Positions 37,745 through 47,800 of a stretch of 64,000 nt of DNA are shown piece by piece (positions within the stretch are counted from its first letter, which is position 1; each line of letters opens with the position of its first letter). Below the pieces are notes generated by a model. The model made no database searches. It was not told the origin of the DNA and worked only from the letters and a program-made list of their open reading frames with translations. Both the position numbers and the translations under genes were made by a program. This stretch comes from Herbiconiux sp. (GTDB lineage Bacteria; Actinomycetota; Actinomycetes; Actinomycetales; Microbacteriaceae): positions 1 to 64,000 of the forward strand of contig NZ_JAHFUW010000010.1 in NCBI RefSeq assembly GCF_023264855.1. The letters run 5' to 3'.

Positions 37745-38185
37745 TCACCCCAACCCGATCCCCGAACGCGTCACCCACGACTGTGACCCACCCGAACGAC
37801 CGAAGTCCGACACCGGCGGTAAACGCCGTGCCCGCTCGGCCTCGACGGCTTGTTCGTCGCTGATCCGGCGTCTGCCCGCACGGACGGCCTGTCTCGGGAG
37901 GCTACGGGTGCGGCGGGCCAGCTCGACCTCGAAATCGATACCCCGACCCGCCAACGCGGCACCGTGACGAGCCATCAAATCGGTAGGCCGCACCCACTCC
38001 ACACCCCGCACACGGCTGACGGACGCTCCTGCCGGCGACGTGTCGCTGCCCGGACGGCTGACTCTTGCGGCCTGCACCGCCTCCGGGGTTTCTGTCCTAT
38101 CGGCACGCTCCGATGAGGCGGGCGTCGTATCCGGTTCGGGCGCGTGTTGATGGCGCTCGTCTGGCTGGGCGAAATGGCTGCTCAT
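37745..38185 (-). CDS. Small conserved ICE protein of unknown function
   Basis: A 146-residue, mostly disordered protein with one conserved-looking block near residues 65-110 (EWVRPTDLMARHGAALAGRG, then VELARRTRSLPRQAV). ATG 38185 overlaps the stop of the DUF2637 gene by 4 nt (ATGA). It may be a DNA-binding accessory protein, but nothing diagnostic is seen. Confidence 0.62.
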   Translation of the reverse strand: MSSHFAQPDERHQHAPEPDTTPASSERADRTETPEAVQAARVSRPGSDTSPAGASVSRVRGVEWVRPTDLMARHGAALAGRGIDFEVELARRTRSLPRQAVRAGRRRISDEQAVEAERARRLPPVSDFGRSGGSQSWVTRSGIGLG

Positions 38186-38922
38186 GAGTTCTCCGCCTCC
38201 TCGACGTCGGCATCTTCGGTGTCGTCGGGAAGGTGCGCGCTGGCGAACCACCGGCCCACAGTCGAGGGATGCACCTGGAGCTCGCGGGCAATCTTCTTGT
38301 TAGACCACCCCCGGCCATGGAGCTCCCGGGCATGGTCGCGCCGATCCGCGGCAGCAACCGTGCGGAGCGGTGCTTCCTCAACAGCGGGGAGTCGTTTCAA
38401 GAGCGTGCTCCCAACGCGCGGCGGTGCGACGGGGCTTCGTTGCGCGGTCGTGGTGCCTGAGACTTGCGGCGTCTCCTCAGCGGTTGACGGCTCCCCAGCG
38501 GTGGGGAGGGGGCGGGTGAGGATGACGGTCAGATGGGTGATCGCCAGCAGCACAACCGGCGGGACTGCCGCCACACTCGCGGCCAGCACACCTGGGACAT
38601 CGGCGTCGGCGGCGACGACGGCGTGAATCGCGTTCGCGGTCACAGACACGGCGGCCCCGCCGACCAGCAGCGCCCATGGGTACCAGGCCGACCGCTGTCC
38701 GGCCAGAGCGACGACGGCGACCGTGGCGACCACGATGATCCCGTCCACGATCAGCGGCCAAGCCCACGCTTGTTCCTCACCGATCCCGGACCGGGCGGCG
38801 AGATCCGACAACGCCGTGAAGCTGAGCCAGAACGCCCCGGCGGCGATGAACACCGTCCCGGCCACAGCCGTCACTACCGCCCAGTGCCGGCCCGCCTGCT
38901 TGTCGAGAACGGAGGTGGCCAT
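38182..38922 (-). CDS. DUF2637 membrane protein with C-terminal HTH
   Basis: A 246-residue protein. Four membrane segments in the first ~135 residues (VVTAVAGTVFIAAGAFWLSF, WPLIVDGIIVVATVAVVALA, AWYPWALLVGGAAVSVTANA, VPPVVLLAITHLTVIL) match DUF2637. The C-terminal HTH (HARELHGRGWSNKKIARELQ, then VHPSTVGRWF) would lie in the cytoplasm. The family is common on actinobacterial plasmids next to replication genes. The start shares a base with the prim-pol stop. Confidence 0.83.
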   Translation of the reverse strand: MATSVLDKQAGRHWAVVTAVAGTVFIAAGAFWLSFTALSDLAARSGIGEEQAWAWPLIVDGIIVVATVAVVALAGQRSAWYPWALLVGGAAVSVTANAIHAVVAADADVPGVLAASVAAVPPVVLLAITHLTVILTRPLPTAGEPSTAEETPQVSGTTTAQRSPVAPPRVGSTLLKRLPAVEEAPLRTVAAADRRDHARELHGRGWSNKKIARELQVHPSTVGRWFASAHLPDDTEDADVEEAENS

Positions 38923-39869
38923 CACAGGACCCGCGTATTCGACGGACCCACAGCAGCAGGATCTCCGGCAAACCAGATGTCTGCCTCTGAAGGTGCCAAG
39001 GCTCGCACCGAGGCCGAGGCCGCCTCCCTGTCGGGATGAGCGGCACGGTAGGCAGAACGGATGGTTGTGATGATCTCCCGTTCACCCAAACCCGCATCCG
39101 AAGCAGCAGCGCCCAGTACGTCGAGGGCATTGGAGGTTGGCAGGCCGTTCTCCGCAAGCCGGCACGCGGCCCAGAACAGGCTGCGGTTCCGCTCACCCTC
39201 CGCGCGTCCAGCGACCCACGCCGCCAACCGCGACACATCCGCACCTTGCCGCCGAGCTGTATTCATGGGCTCGCGAACTGTGGGGCGCGGGTCGAGGAAA
39301 TCTCGCAACCGATCCGAGTCGAGCACCGAGGACGTTCCGGCCTCGACCCGCCGCACCCGATAACCGACAACGTCTCCGGCGATGGACATCCGTGAGGGTG
39401 GGACGACGATGTATCCGCCGTCGCCACGGAAGTCGATCCCCGCGCGCGCCGCCTGCCAGGACCGTTGCACCTGACCAGGCGTTGATCGGTAGTAGGCGTG
39501 CATCCCGCCGGACGGCGTGGATACCAGGAGCTGCCACCCGTCCAGCAGATCCGCTCGATGGGCGCGCGAGAAACCACGAAACCCATCGATAGGGCCATGG
39601 ACATCGACATCCACCACGACCATTCCCGAGGGTGCGCCGGTCGGGACGCCGATGTTCGCCCCGGGAGACCGGCCCCACCATGCGGCTACTCGGTCGGCGT
39701 CGGTGGTGGCGTCGTGGAAGCCGTGCTCGGTCAGCGGTCGCTTCCCGCCCGGTATGCACGGGAACACCGGTACTCCCACGCGGGCCAGCTCTTCGGCGGC
39801 AGCAGGCAACGACTGCGGGGCGGATGGTCGCGTCAGCGCACGGGCGAACACGTCTGGAAGGGCCATCAC
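38922..39869 (-). CDS. Bifunctional DNA primase/polymerase (prim-pol)
   Basis: A 315-residue archaeo-eukaryotic-type primase. The N-terminal prim-pol domain has PGGKRPLTEHGFHDAT and the metal-binding acidic pair in GMVVVDVDVHGP; the S-x-H motif is in STPSGGMHAYYRS, and FRGDGGYIVVPPS follows. The C-terminal ~110 residues resemble a PriCT domain (ERNRSLFWAACRLAENG). No helicase domain is fused. It probably primes synthesis on the transferred or excised DNA. It overlaps the ArdC-like gene by 4 nt. Confidence 0.88.
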   Translation of the reverse strand: MMALPDVFARALTRPSAPQSLPAAAEELARVGVPVFPCIPGGKRPLTEHGFHDATTDADRVAAWWGRSPGANIGVPTGAPSGMVVVDVDVHGPIDGFRGFSRAHRADLLDGWQLLVSTPSGGMHAYYRSTPGQVQRSWQAARAGIDFRGDGGYIVVPPSRMSIAGDVVGYRVRRVEAGTSSVLDSDRLRDFLDPRPTVREPMNTARRQGADVSRLAAWVAGRAEGERNRSLFWAACRLAENGLPTSNALDVLGAAASDAGLGEREIITTIRSAYRAAHPDREAASASVRALAPSEADIWFAGDPAAVGPSNTRVL

Positions 39870-40972
39870 ATGCCTCTCTCTCGCGCCGTTGCGGTTGCTA
39901 CGGTCGTGACCCGCGCGCCAGCGTCATGTAGTAACGCTGCGCGTTCGGGCGCTGACCGTTCGCTACCGGGCTGGGTCCGTTGCGGTGTCTCGCGGTCCAA
40001 ACCCGGTGGGGTGCCGTCCCCGATCTGGGTGGTATCGAGCTGGTCGAGGATTCCCATCGCGGTCTTGCGAACCCGCTCACCGGTGGTCTTGACGATCTCG
40101 ACCGGCTCCTTTCCGTCGACCCTGGCCGCCCACGTCGACACGTACGGAATCGTGTAACCAGACGTGTCCATGCCGTGGGCAGCGCCGATCATCAGCGCGA
40201 CCGACTCTGCCTCGACCTCCCCGATTCCACGATGCTGGCGAGCGTTCTCGGCGTCAGGGACGTGCATGAGCACATGACCGAGTTCGTGAGCGAGAGTCTT
40301 CACCTGCGAGGCCGGGTCCATGTTTTCTCGCACCGCCACCGTCTTCGCGGTGTAGTCCGTCATCCCGTTGGCACCGTGGATCATCCCCTCATGCGGGACC
40401 CGCAGCACCTCAAACCCGCGCTCCTCGACCACGGTTGCCAGTCCGCGCCATAGACCGGCAGGTGCCTCGCCTTTCAGCAGGCGTGGTGAGGGCGGTTCCG
40501 GGATCGGGTCTCCAGCCGTCTGCGCGACATCCCACACGTAGGCAGGGCGGGCGGCGATCATCTTCGACCGCACGACCTCGCCCGGCCGGGGCCTATCGCC
40601 CTTCCCAAGCCGACGCCATGAATCGGAGGCAGCGGGATTCGATGAGGCGAAGCGTCCCGTTACCGGGGCGAAGATCATGTACCCCGACTGGCCCTTCTCC
40701 ACCTGACGGCCCAACCCCTGCCACTGCCTGTAACCCGCGACAAAGGACGGCATCGGGTCGGGCACGCGACCTGCCTCGTAGGCGGCCTCATGCTGCGCCC
40801 AGATCAGCAACGTGTTGGAAAACGATCGCGCCCGAAACCGTGCCGCGAACGCGAGCGCCCGAGCCCAGTCATCACCGGAGACGAGCTGTTCCACAGCGCC
40901 GGTCAGGCGCTCATGCAGCTCGTCGAGCTTTGCCTCCCGCGCCTCCTGGGATTGCTCCCGCGTTCTGGCCAT
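39866..40972 (-). CDS. ArdC-like antirestriction protein
   Basis: A 368-residue protein. The N-terminal ArdC-type ssDNA-binding domain (FSNTLLIWAQHEAAYEAGRV, then WQGLGRQVEKGQSGYMIFAP) is followed by a zincin-like metallopeptidase with KTLAHELGHVLMH. ArdC-type proteins protect incoming DNA from restriction. ATG 40972 has GGAGGAG 8 nt upstream. It is first in the leftward operon, consistent with early expression after transfer. Confidence 0.87.
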   Translation of the reverse strand: MARTREQSQEAREAKLDELHERLTGAVEQLVSGDDWARALAFAARFRARSFSNTLLIWAQHEAAYEAGRVPDPMPSFVAGYRQWQGLGRQVEKGQSGYMIFAPVTGRFASSNPAASDSWRRLGKGDRPRPGEVVRSKMIAARPAYVWDVAQTAGDPIPEPPSPRLLKGEAPAGLWRGLATVVEERGFEVLRVPHEGMIHGANGMTDYTAKTVAVRENMDPASQVKTLAHELGHVLMHVPDAENARQHRGIGEVEAESVALMIGAAHGMDTSGYTIPYVSTWAARVDGKEPVEIVKTTGERVRKTAMGILDQLDTTQIGDGTPPGLDRETPQRTQPGSERSAPERAALLHDAGARVTTVATATARERGM

Positions 40973-41205
40973 GGCCTGGTCTCCTCCCGATACCCTGAGC
41001 ACCGGGCCGATCGGGCTCGGTGACCATCAGGTACGCCGGGACCACCAGCAATGAGACGGACAGCGAAACGAGCGATGTGACCGTCGGGCGCGGCGGTGAA
41101 CCCAACGAGTCTTCACCGGATTACCAGCCAATTAGCCACCTCGGGCGAAGCATCGGGCGAGGATGCGGATGCATGTACCGCCGATGCGCACATGTGTATC
41201 GCGAC
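40973..41205. other. Intergenic region upstream of the leftward transfer operon
   Basis: No gene is seen in these 233 bp. The operon promoter should lie here. The segment around 41146-41185 repeats CATCGGGCGA/GGGCGAGGATGCGGATGCATG-like words. No origin of transfer could be recognised with confidence. Confidence 0.4.
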
Positions 41206-42135
41206 TCAGACTGTGAACGTTTGTCGGCTCAGTTGTCGGTACCTGACCGGAGTTACTCCAACGGCTTGGCGAAACATCCTTGCGGCATGGCCCCGGCTCT
41301 GCCAGCCCACCTGCCGCATCGCCACTTCGACGGGTAGGTCTGTGTCTCGCAGCAATCGCGCTAAACCCTCGGCGCGCACGGTCGACAGGTAGGTCATTGG
41401 CGTCTTACCGTAGGCATCCACAAACACTCGGCCGAGTTGCGACGGCGACAAGTGCACAGCAGCGGCGAGAACTTGGAGTGTCCACTGTTTCTCGGGGTGG
41501 TTGTGGAGCAGTTCGAGCGCCTCTCGGGCTTCGGCGCGCAACGGTGCAAACCGGCGAAGCGACGGAGGGCCAGGCCGGCGGGTCGTCTTCCGATCGCTAG
41601 GAATGCGGCGCACTGGGGTGGTCCTCATATAGGGAGTAATCACGTCGAGCACCGCGAAAAGTAGGGCTTGCATCCGAAAGAACCGATCCGAATCTGCGCC
41701 GTCGATGCTCAGTGCCACTAGTTCGTCCAGCCAGGGCATGAGCATCCCGGCGCGCTCCTCGCCGAGGCGCACTATTTGGGCTGGTTCGGAGTACAGCTCG
41801 TTAGCGAAGCCTTGCGCATCCCATCGGTCGGCGAGCAGCGCGGCGTGCTGCCAAAACACCTGGTCGATGATGTATTCATGGTCGAGGTAAAGGGTGCTGA
41901 CAGTGATTGAGCCTTCGGGCTCGCTTCCACACAGCGTGTCGGCAGCAAGAGCGATGACGTCACCGACTTTTACGGGTTTCTCGCCGAACTCACTTCGCAC
42001 GATCGCGGAGCCATGACGAACGAAGATCACCTTGACACAGTCGTAGGCCACCGGCTCCATGGGGTGATGTATCGTCCGGGTGCGTGCCACTATCGGACTG
42101 AACGGACGCGCCGGACCAAGGTTGGCGTGATTCAT
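41206..42135 (-). CDS. AraC family transcriptional regulator
   Basis: A 309-residue regulator. The N-terminal half is cupin-like (KVIFVRHGSAIVRSEFGEKP). The C-terminal ~100 residues hold two HTH motifs (WTLQVLAAAVHLSPSQLGRV and LPVEVAMRQVGWQSRGHAAR) with the family ending FRQAVGVTPVRYRQL. It sits with a leftward alpha/beta hydrolase and an IS481 remnant between backbone genes, so it is cargo. The effector is unknown. Confidence 0.87.
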   Translation of the reverse strand: MNHANLGPARPFSPIVARTRTIHHPMEPVAYDCVKVIFVRHGSAIVRSEFGEKPVKVGDVIALAADTLCGSEPEGSITVSTLYLDHEYIIDQVFWQHAALLADRWDAQGFANELYSEPAQIVRLGEERAGMLMPWLDELVALSIDGADSDRFFRMQALLFAVLDVITPYMRTTPVRRIPSDRKTTRRPGPPSLRRFAPLRAEAREALELLHNHPEKQWTLQVLAAAVHLSPSQLGRVFVDAYGKTPMTYLSTVRAEGLARLLRDTDLPVEVAMRQVGWQSRGHAARMFRQAVGVTPVRYRQLSRQTFTV

Positions 42136-42173
42136 GACGGCGGCGGTTTGTGATATCCGGACAAGTGCGGCAA

Positions 42174-42548
42174 CTATCTGCCGGAGGCGCGTCGACGATT
42201 CAGGCCGAGTTGCCCGCGGAGGCGCGTCACGGTGCGAGCGCTGATTTGGACCTGGACTTGTTGGAGTTTGAAAGCGGTTCGAGATGCCGACAATTTGTGT
42301 TCACGGCGCATCCCTTCGATCTGCGTCTTCGCATCGCCGCCCGTCCCAGGGGGCTTCCGGTCGAGCTCGCATGATCTGTCGAGAAGTCCGGCCGCGCTGA
42401 ACTGCCGGTATCGATTCACCCGCTTGGACGCGGTTGCCCGCGAGATTCCCATCTCGCGGGCAACTTGAGCGATCGGGCGGGATCGGCAGCGTTCGAGGAG
42501 CCGATGGCGGCCCTCAACCGTGAGCGGAGCGTTCGCGTGCGTGCTCGA
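42174..42548 (-). pseudogene. IS481-family transposase remnant
   Basis: About 125 codons resemble the N-terminus of IS481-type transposases (THANAPLTVEGRHRLLERCR, then QVAREMGISRATASKRVNRY, RTVTRLRGQLGLNR). There is no start codon in place, and the DDE catalytic part is missing after the HTH region. It marks past insertion activity between the AraC and hydrolase genes. Confidence 0.72.
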
Positions 42549-42588
42549 CTTGCGACGCCGTGGAGCCGGCGCCCTCTCAGTCAACGAC

Positions 42589-43332
42589 TCAGCCGAGATG
42601 GCGGGCGAAGAAGCGGACGGCATCCTCACCTGCGAATCGCGGGACGCCTGTATGACCACCCATATTGGCGCAGAGCGTCTTCTCAGTCGATGAGAAGGCG
42701 TCGAAAAGATCGAGAGCCATTCCCCGGTCATTCCCCTCGTCATCCCACTGGAGGAGAACGTGCAGCGGGATGGTGACCTGGCGCGCCTCTTCCATCGTGA
42801 CACGCGGCACGTAGCTGCCAGCGAAGAGTCCCGCTGCCGCGATACGCGAGTCGATGGCCGCGAGGCGTGTGCCAATCGCGATCACGCCGCCCGAGAAGCC
42901 AACTTTCTCGCCGATCTCGGGGAGGTCGAGGACCTCGTCGAGAGTGATCTGCCACTCTGGTACAGCCTGGTCGGTGAGCGGAAGGATCAGTCGGTCTACA
43001 AGGTCCGCTCCGGGCTGGTCGCCCGTGGAGATTGCACGGATGAGGTCTGCTCGAGCCTGCTCTACGCCGGGTAGCGGGATGCGGGTGCCCGCCCCAGGCA
43101 GCTCTATGGAGACCGCAGCGAAGCCTTGCGCTGCGGCGCTGAGCGCCCGTGCAACGAGGCGGGGATACATCCGTCGAATCCCAAACCCGCCGGGCTGGCC
43201 CAACAAAATGAGTGGAACTGGCGTGGACGAGGAAGCTGCTGCTGGCGTCCACAAAATGCCGGAGAAATCACCGAGAGTGAACTCACGCTCGGTGGTGCCG
43301 TCGTCGAGAATCTGTTCAGAAGTGAGGTGCAT
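42589..43332 (-). CDS. Alpha/beta hydrolase
   Basis: A 247-residue hydrolase of the dienelactone hydrolase-like group. The nucleophile elbow is VGFSGGVIAIG (Ser near 147), the acid is probably in LLQWDDEGNDRG, and the His in NMGGHTGVPRFAG. The chain is full length with no signal peptide. The substrate is unknown. It lies beside the AraC gene as cargo. Confidence 0.83.
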   Translation of the reverse strand: MHLTSEQILDDGTTEREFTLGDFSGILWTPAAASSSTPVPLILLGQPGGFGIRRMYPRLVARALSAAAQGFAAVSIELPGAGTRIPLPGVEQARADLIRAISTGDQPGADLVDRLILPLTDQAVPEWQITLDEVLDLPEIGEKVGFSGGVIAIGTRLAAIDSRIAAAGLFAGSYVPRVTMEEARQVTIPLHVLLQWDDEGNDRGMALDLFDAFSSTEKTLCANMGGHTGVPRFAGEDAVRFFARHLG

Positions 43333-43675
43333 GGTCGTGCCTTTCGGGAGTGCTGCAAATATGCGGCGCTCCCAGACGACCTATCGCCCGACCGTGACTC
43401 CCCAGAGGAGCACCAACGTCAATTCGTTCACGGGTACCACCTCCTCAAATTCCTGCACGGACGCCTCAGCATATCAGCACCCAGCTCAGCAACAACTAGC
43501 AGTTCAGTGACGAGCCGTCGCGCGGCGAGAGTCGTAGGCGCACCCGCGCGGAGCCGCCCGGAACAAGTCCTGTCCCGGCGCTGCCAGATCCATTCACAGA
43601 GCTGCCAGATCCATTCACAGAGCTGCCACGCCTCTTGCAGGTCGAGGAGCGGCACCCGTGCCGGAGAATGGGTGA
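43333..43675. repeat. Non-coding gap with a 21-bp tandem repeat
   Basis: No gene is seen in this 343-bp gap between divergent genes. At 43580-43621 the 21-bp unit GCTGCCAGATCCATTCACAG+A occurs twice in tandem and a third partial copy (GCTGCCA) follows to 43628. The repeat ends about 48 nt before the next start, so a regulatory or oriT-related role is possible but unproven. Confidence 0.55.
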
Positions 43676-44761
43676 ATGCCTGAATCTTGTGCTTTCTGCG
43701 GGTCGGTGGGGCCCCTGACCCGCGAGCACGTTTTCGGTCAGTGGGTGAGCAGGACTGGCTTGGATCTCGCTCCGATGCGTCATCACGCAGGCCCGTTGAA
43801 TGCTCTGCCGCGCGACATGGGGGAGCAGCCCGCATTCCGGCTGACAGTGAAGAGCTTCTGCGCCTCTTGTAACAACGGGTGGATGAGCAACCTCGAAACG
43901 GTCGCGCAGCGAGTGCTCACCCCGTTGATCCTCGACGAGTCCGGGACGATCGCGCTGGAAGATCAGGCGGCGATCGCAACGTGGGTGCAGAAGACCGCGC
44001 TGACAGCGATGCTCCTCTCCAGCAAGGAGCAGCGGGAAAACGGCTACGGGCTCGCCCCGTCGGAGTACAGGGCACTCTACGAGCGCCGCGAGCTGGTGCA
44101 ACCGCTGGATTTCAGCCAGTTCTGGGTCGGCCGATTCGAAGGAGTCCAGGGATTCTCGGCTGTACGCGTCACGCCGCTGACAGTTCGCATCCCAGGCTTT
44201 CCCGAGCCGCCGCGGCCTCAGGGCTACGCGATGACGATCGTCCTTGGAGCGCTCCTCCTGCACGGCGTGCGGTTCACCACTCCAGGTCTTCAGGCGGACT
44301 CGAAGACGGAGCTGGGGATGCCACCGTTGTGGCCGTCGGAAACGTCGTTGATGTGGCCGGCGGGGCAGACGTGCACGGAGAAGTCTCTGCTTGCTCTCGC
44401 GGATGGGGGGACGTTGCGTGCAACGGGTGGGGAGGTGCGACTGCAACCCTGGTCTCACGCAGCTCACCTGCCGCAGAGCGCCTTCGAGAATGGTGCAGTC
44501 AAAGTTCCGGCGCTGTGCCGTAAGCACGACATCTACTACCCCGCGGCGCTTTTGCAAGAAGCGCAGCAGGGGCGGTTCTACGCATTCATGACTTCGTGCG
44601 AGTGCAGTGCCTATCTGATCCATACGGATTCTGACCGCATCCGCTTCCGAGCCGCGGGCGAACCGGAAGGCATCGGGGCCATGTACGTGGACATGGTTGG
44701 CGACGAGTTCCTCATCGAGGACCATATCGGGGAGTTCGCCTGCAAGAGACTGCCCGCCTGA
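43676..44761 (+). CDS. HNH-like zinc-ribbon protein of unknown function
   Basis: A 361-residue protein. The N-terminus carries an HNH-like arrangement: a first zinc pair and His in CAFCGSVGPLTREHVFGQW (residues ~5-23) and a second pair in FCASCNNGWMSNLE near 61-74. The rest is a mixed domain with a further C-x(n)-C region (TSCECSAYL). Proteins with this N-terminus are often labelled HNH nucleases, but catalysis is unproven. ATG 43676 follows a GGAG. The stop lies under 50 nt from the relaxase start, so the two are probably cotranscribed. Confidence 0.75.
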   Translation: MPESCAFCGSVGPLTREHVFGQWVSRTGLDLAPMRHHAGPLNALPRDMGEQPAFRLTVKSFCASCNNGWMSNLETVAQRVLTPLILDESGTIALEDQAAIATWVQKTALTAMLLSSKEQRENGYGLAPSEYRALYERRELVQPLDFSQFWVGRFEGVQGFSAVRVTPLTVRIPGFPEPPRPQGYAMTIVLGALLLHGVRFTTPGLQADSKTELGMPPLWPSETSLMWPAGQTCTEKSLLALADGGTLRATGGEVRLQPWSHAAHLPQSAFENGAVKVPALCRKHDIYYPAALLQEAQQGRFYAFMTSCECSAYLIHTDSDRIRFRAAGEPEGIGAMYVDMVGDEFLIEDHIGEFACKRLPA

Positions 44762-44804
44762 CGCGACCGGCAGCGCCAAGCGCGGGCAGGTGCACCTGCT
44801 GCAT

Positions 44805-47800
44805 GTGACGGTCTCGATGCGAGTGATGTCCGCAGGTGACGGCTACAAGTACCTCCTGCGTACGGTCGCCGCCGCAGACGGCGACAGGTCGTTCTCGACG
44901 CCCTTGACTCGCTACTACGCCGAGGCGGGAACCCCTCCAGGCCAATGGCTCGGGTCGGGCGTAGCGTCCCTCGGGAGCGGTCAGCTCGCGGTGGGTGATC
45001 GAGTGTCCGAGGCGCAGCTCCAGCTCCTCATGGGGATGGGCCGTGACCCGATCACCGGAGATCCCCTCGGGCTAGCGTTCCCGGCCTACAAATCCACCTC
45101 AGAGCGGATCGAGGCGCGGATCGCAGACCTCGCCCCAACGATGTCTCCCGGTGCAATGGGAGACGCGGTCGCGCAAATCCAGGCCGAGGAGACCGAGCGC
45201 GGGACGCGACGGGCGGTGGCGGGCTTCGATTTCACCTTCTCGATTCCGAAGTCTGCATCCGTGTTGTGGGCGGTCGCGGATGCGGGGACGCAAGCGTTGA
45301 TAGGGGAGGCGCACCACACGGCGGTTGCGGAGGTAGTTGCATTCATGGAACGCGAGGTTGCAGCCACTCGCACCGGCGCGACCGCCGGCGACGGGGCCGT
45401 TGCGCAGGTCGATGTCACAGGCCTGGTCGCGACGGCCTTCGACCACTTCGACTCCCGTGCCGGTGATCCCCACCTGCACACCCATGTCGTCATCTCCAAC
45501 AAGGTCCGAACCGCTCTCGACGGGAAGTGGCGGAGCCTCGATGGACGGCCGATGCACGCCGCCGTCGTCGCGCTATCCGAATTGCACGAGGCCGTGTTCG
45601 CCGACCACATGACCCGCACGTTCGGTGTCAAGTGGGAAGCCCGTGACAGGGGTCGTGACCGCAATCCCGCATGGGCGATCAGCGGCGTGCCGGAAGAGTT
45701 GGTGGCCGAGTTCTCGACTCGCGCCCGGCACATTGATACCGAGACCGACCGCCTCATCGCCGACTACGTGAGCAAACACGGCAGGCGGCCAGCCCCGGCG
45801 ACGATCTTGAAGCTGCGCGCCCAAGCAACCCTCTCCACACGGCCCGACAAGGAGGTCCGATCGCTGGCTGACCTCACTACCGAGTGGCGGTCGCGCGCCA
45901 CCGCCGTTCTCGGTCAGGACGCCACGACCTGGGCACGCAACCTCACAAACAACAACAGCCCGCTCCTGCTGCGCGCCGACGACGTGCCGCTGGAGAGCAT
46001 CGAAGAACTCGGTACCGCGGTGGTAGAAATTGTCGGCGAGAAGCGGTCGACCTGGCGGCGATGGAATCTGATGGCTGAGGCCTCGCGGCAGACGATGCGC
46101 TGGCGCTTCGCGTCCATGCGGGATCGAGAGGCGATCGTCGGGATGATTGCTGACGCTGCCGAACAGGCGTCGCTGCGGCTGACCCCACCGGATCTTGCCA
46201 CCAGTCCAGCCGCGTTTCGCCGTGTTGACGGAACCAGCGTGTTTCGGCCCAAGCACTCGACCGTGTTCTCTTCCGAGCTGTTGCTGGCCGCCGAAGACCG
46301 ACTGGTCGACCGCTCTCGCACGCTGACGGCACCCGCGGTCTCGGTGGGCTCGGTCGAGAAGATCACCTCTCGCCCCGACTCCGAGGGCCGGGTTCTGAGT
46401 GAGGACCAGGCCGACGCGCTCATGAAGATTGCTGTCTCTGGCCGGATGCTCGACGTACTGGTCGGCCCCGCTGGCGCGGGCAAGACGACGGCGATGAATG
46501 CCCTGCGCCGCGCGTGGGAAGTCGAACACGGGACAGGGTCCGTGGTCGGGCTCGCGCCGTCCGCGGTGGCCGCGCAAGTGCTGGCGGACGATCTTGGCAT
46601 CCAGACCGAGAACACGGCGAAATGGTGGCAGAACCACCTTGTGCACGGGACCTCGTTTGACGCAGGTCAGCTCGTCATCATCGACGAGGCGTCGCTGGCT
46701 GGCACCCTGTCCTTAGATCGGATCACGCACCTGGCTGAGCGGGCAGGAGCGAAGGTGTTGCTGGTCGGCGATTTCGCCCAGCTCCAGTCCGTAGACGCAG
46801 GCGGCGCGTTCAATCTCGTGGTGGCCGACCGGGACGAAGCGCCGGAGCTGGTTGACGTTCACCGCTTCACGAACGCGTGGGAGAAGTCAGCATCGCTGGC
46901 TTTACGGCACGGACGTACGGAGGTAATCGGCACCTACCTCGACCATGACCGCATCCGAGGCGGTGAGGCCGATCTGATGACCGATGCCGCCTACTCGGCA
47001 TGGCGAGCCGACAGAGATATAGGACTGGCATCGGTGCTGGTCGCGGAGACCCGCGACCAGGCGACCGCGCTCAATACCCGCGCCCGCGCAGACCTCATTC
47101 TCGACGGCACCTTGATGCCAGGCCCAGAAGTCGAACTCGCTGACGGGACGATGACCGGCGCGGGGGACACGATCATCACCCGCCGCAACGACCGCAGACT
47201 GCGCAACGGCAAGGACTGGGTCCGCAACGGCGACACCTGGGCCATCAACGACGTCCGCGACGACGGGTCGGTCACCATCCGCCGGACTGGACGCCGCTTC
47301 GGCGGGGCGATCGTGCTTCCGGCTGCCTACGTGGCTGAGCACGTTGACCTCGGCTACGCAGTCACGGCCCATCGTGCACAGGGCATCACCACCGATACCG
47401 CGCATGTCTTGGTGGAGCCGACCACGACGAGGGAGAACTTCTACGTCTCGATGACCCGCGGCAAGCGTTCCAACCACGCATATGTGGTCCTCGACCGAGC
47501 CGACGACGGCCACGCCGCCCCGCACCCGGGCGACAACCCCGATGCCACAGCACGTTCCGTGCTCTACGGCGTCCTGCAACACGTCGGTGCCGAGCTGTCC
47601 GCGAACGAGACCATCACCAACGAACATGAACAGTGGGGCTCGATCGCCCAGATCGCCGCGGAGTACGAGACCATCGCGGCGGCCGCCCAACGAGACCGCT
47701 GGGCCACTCTCATCCGCGACTCTGGTCTCACCGACGATCAGGCAAGCTCTGCTGTCGACTCCGATGCATTCGGGGCTCTGACTGCCGAGCTACGCCGGGC

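Noticed and set aside
40973..41205. An origin of transfer in the gap upstream of the ArdC-like gene
   Set aside because: No clear inverted repeat with a recognisable nic sequence was found, and the MobF relaxase lies 3.8 kb away.
43580..43628. The 21-bp tandem repeat as a CRISPR array or iteron origin
   Set aside because: Only two full units with no spacers and no cas or replication gene next to it.
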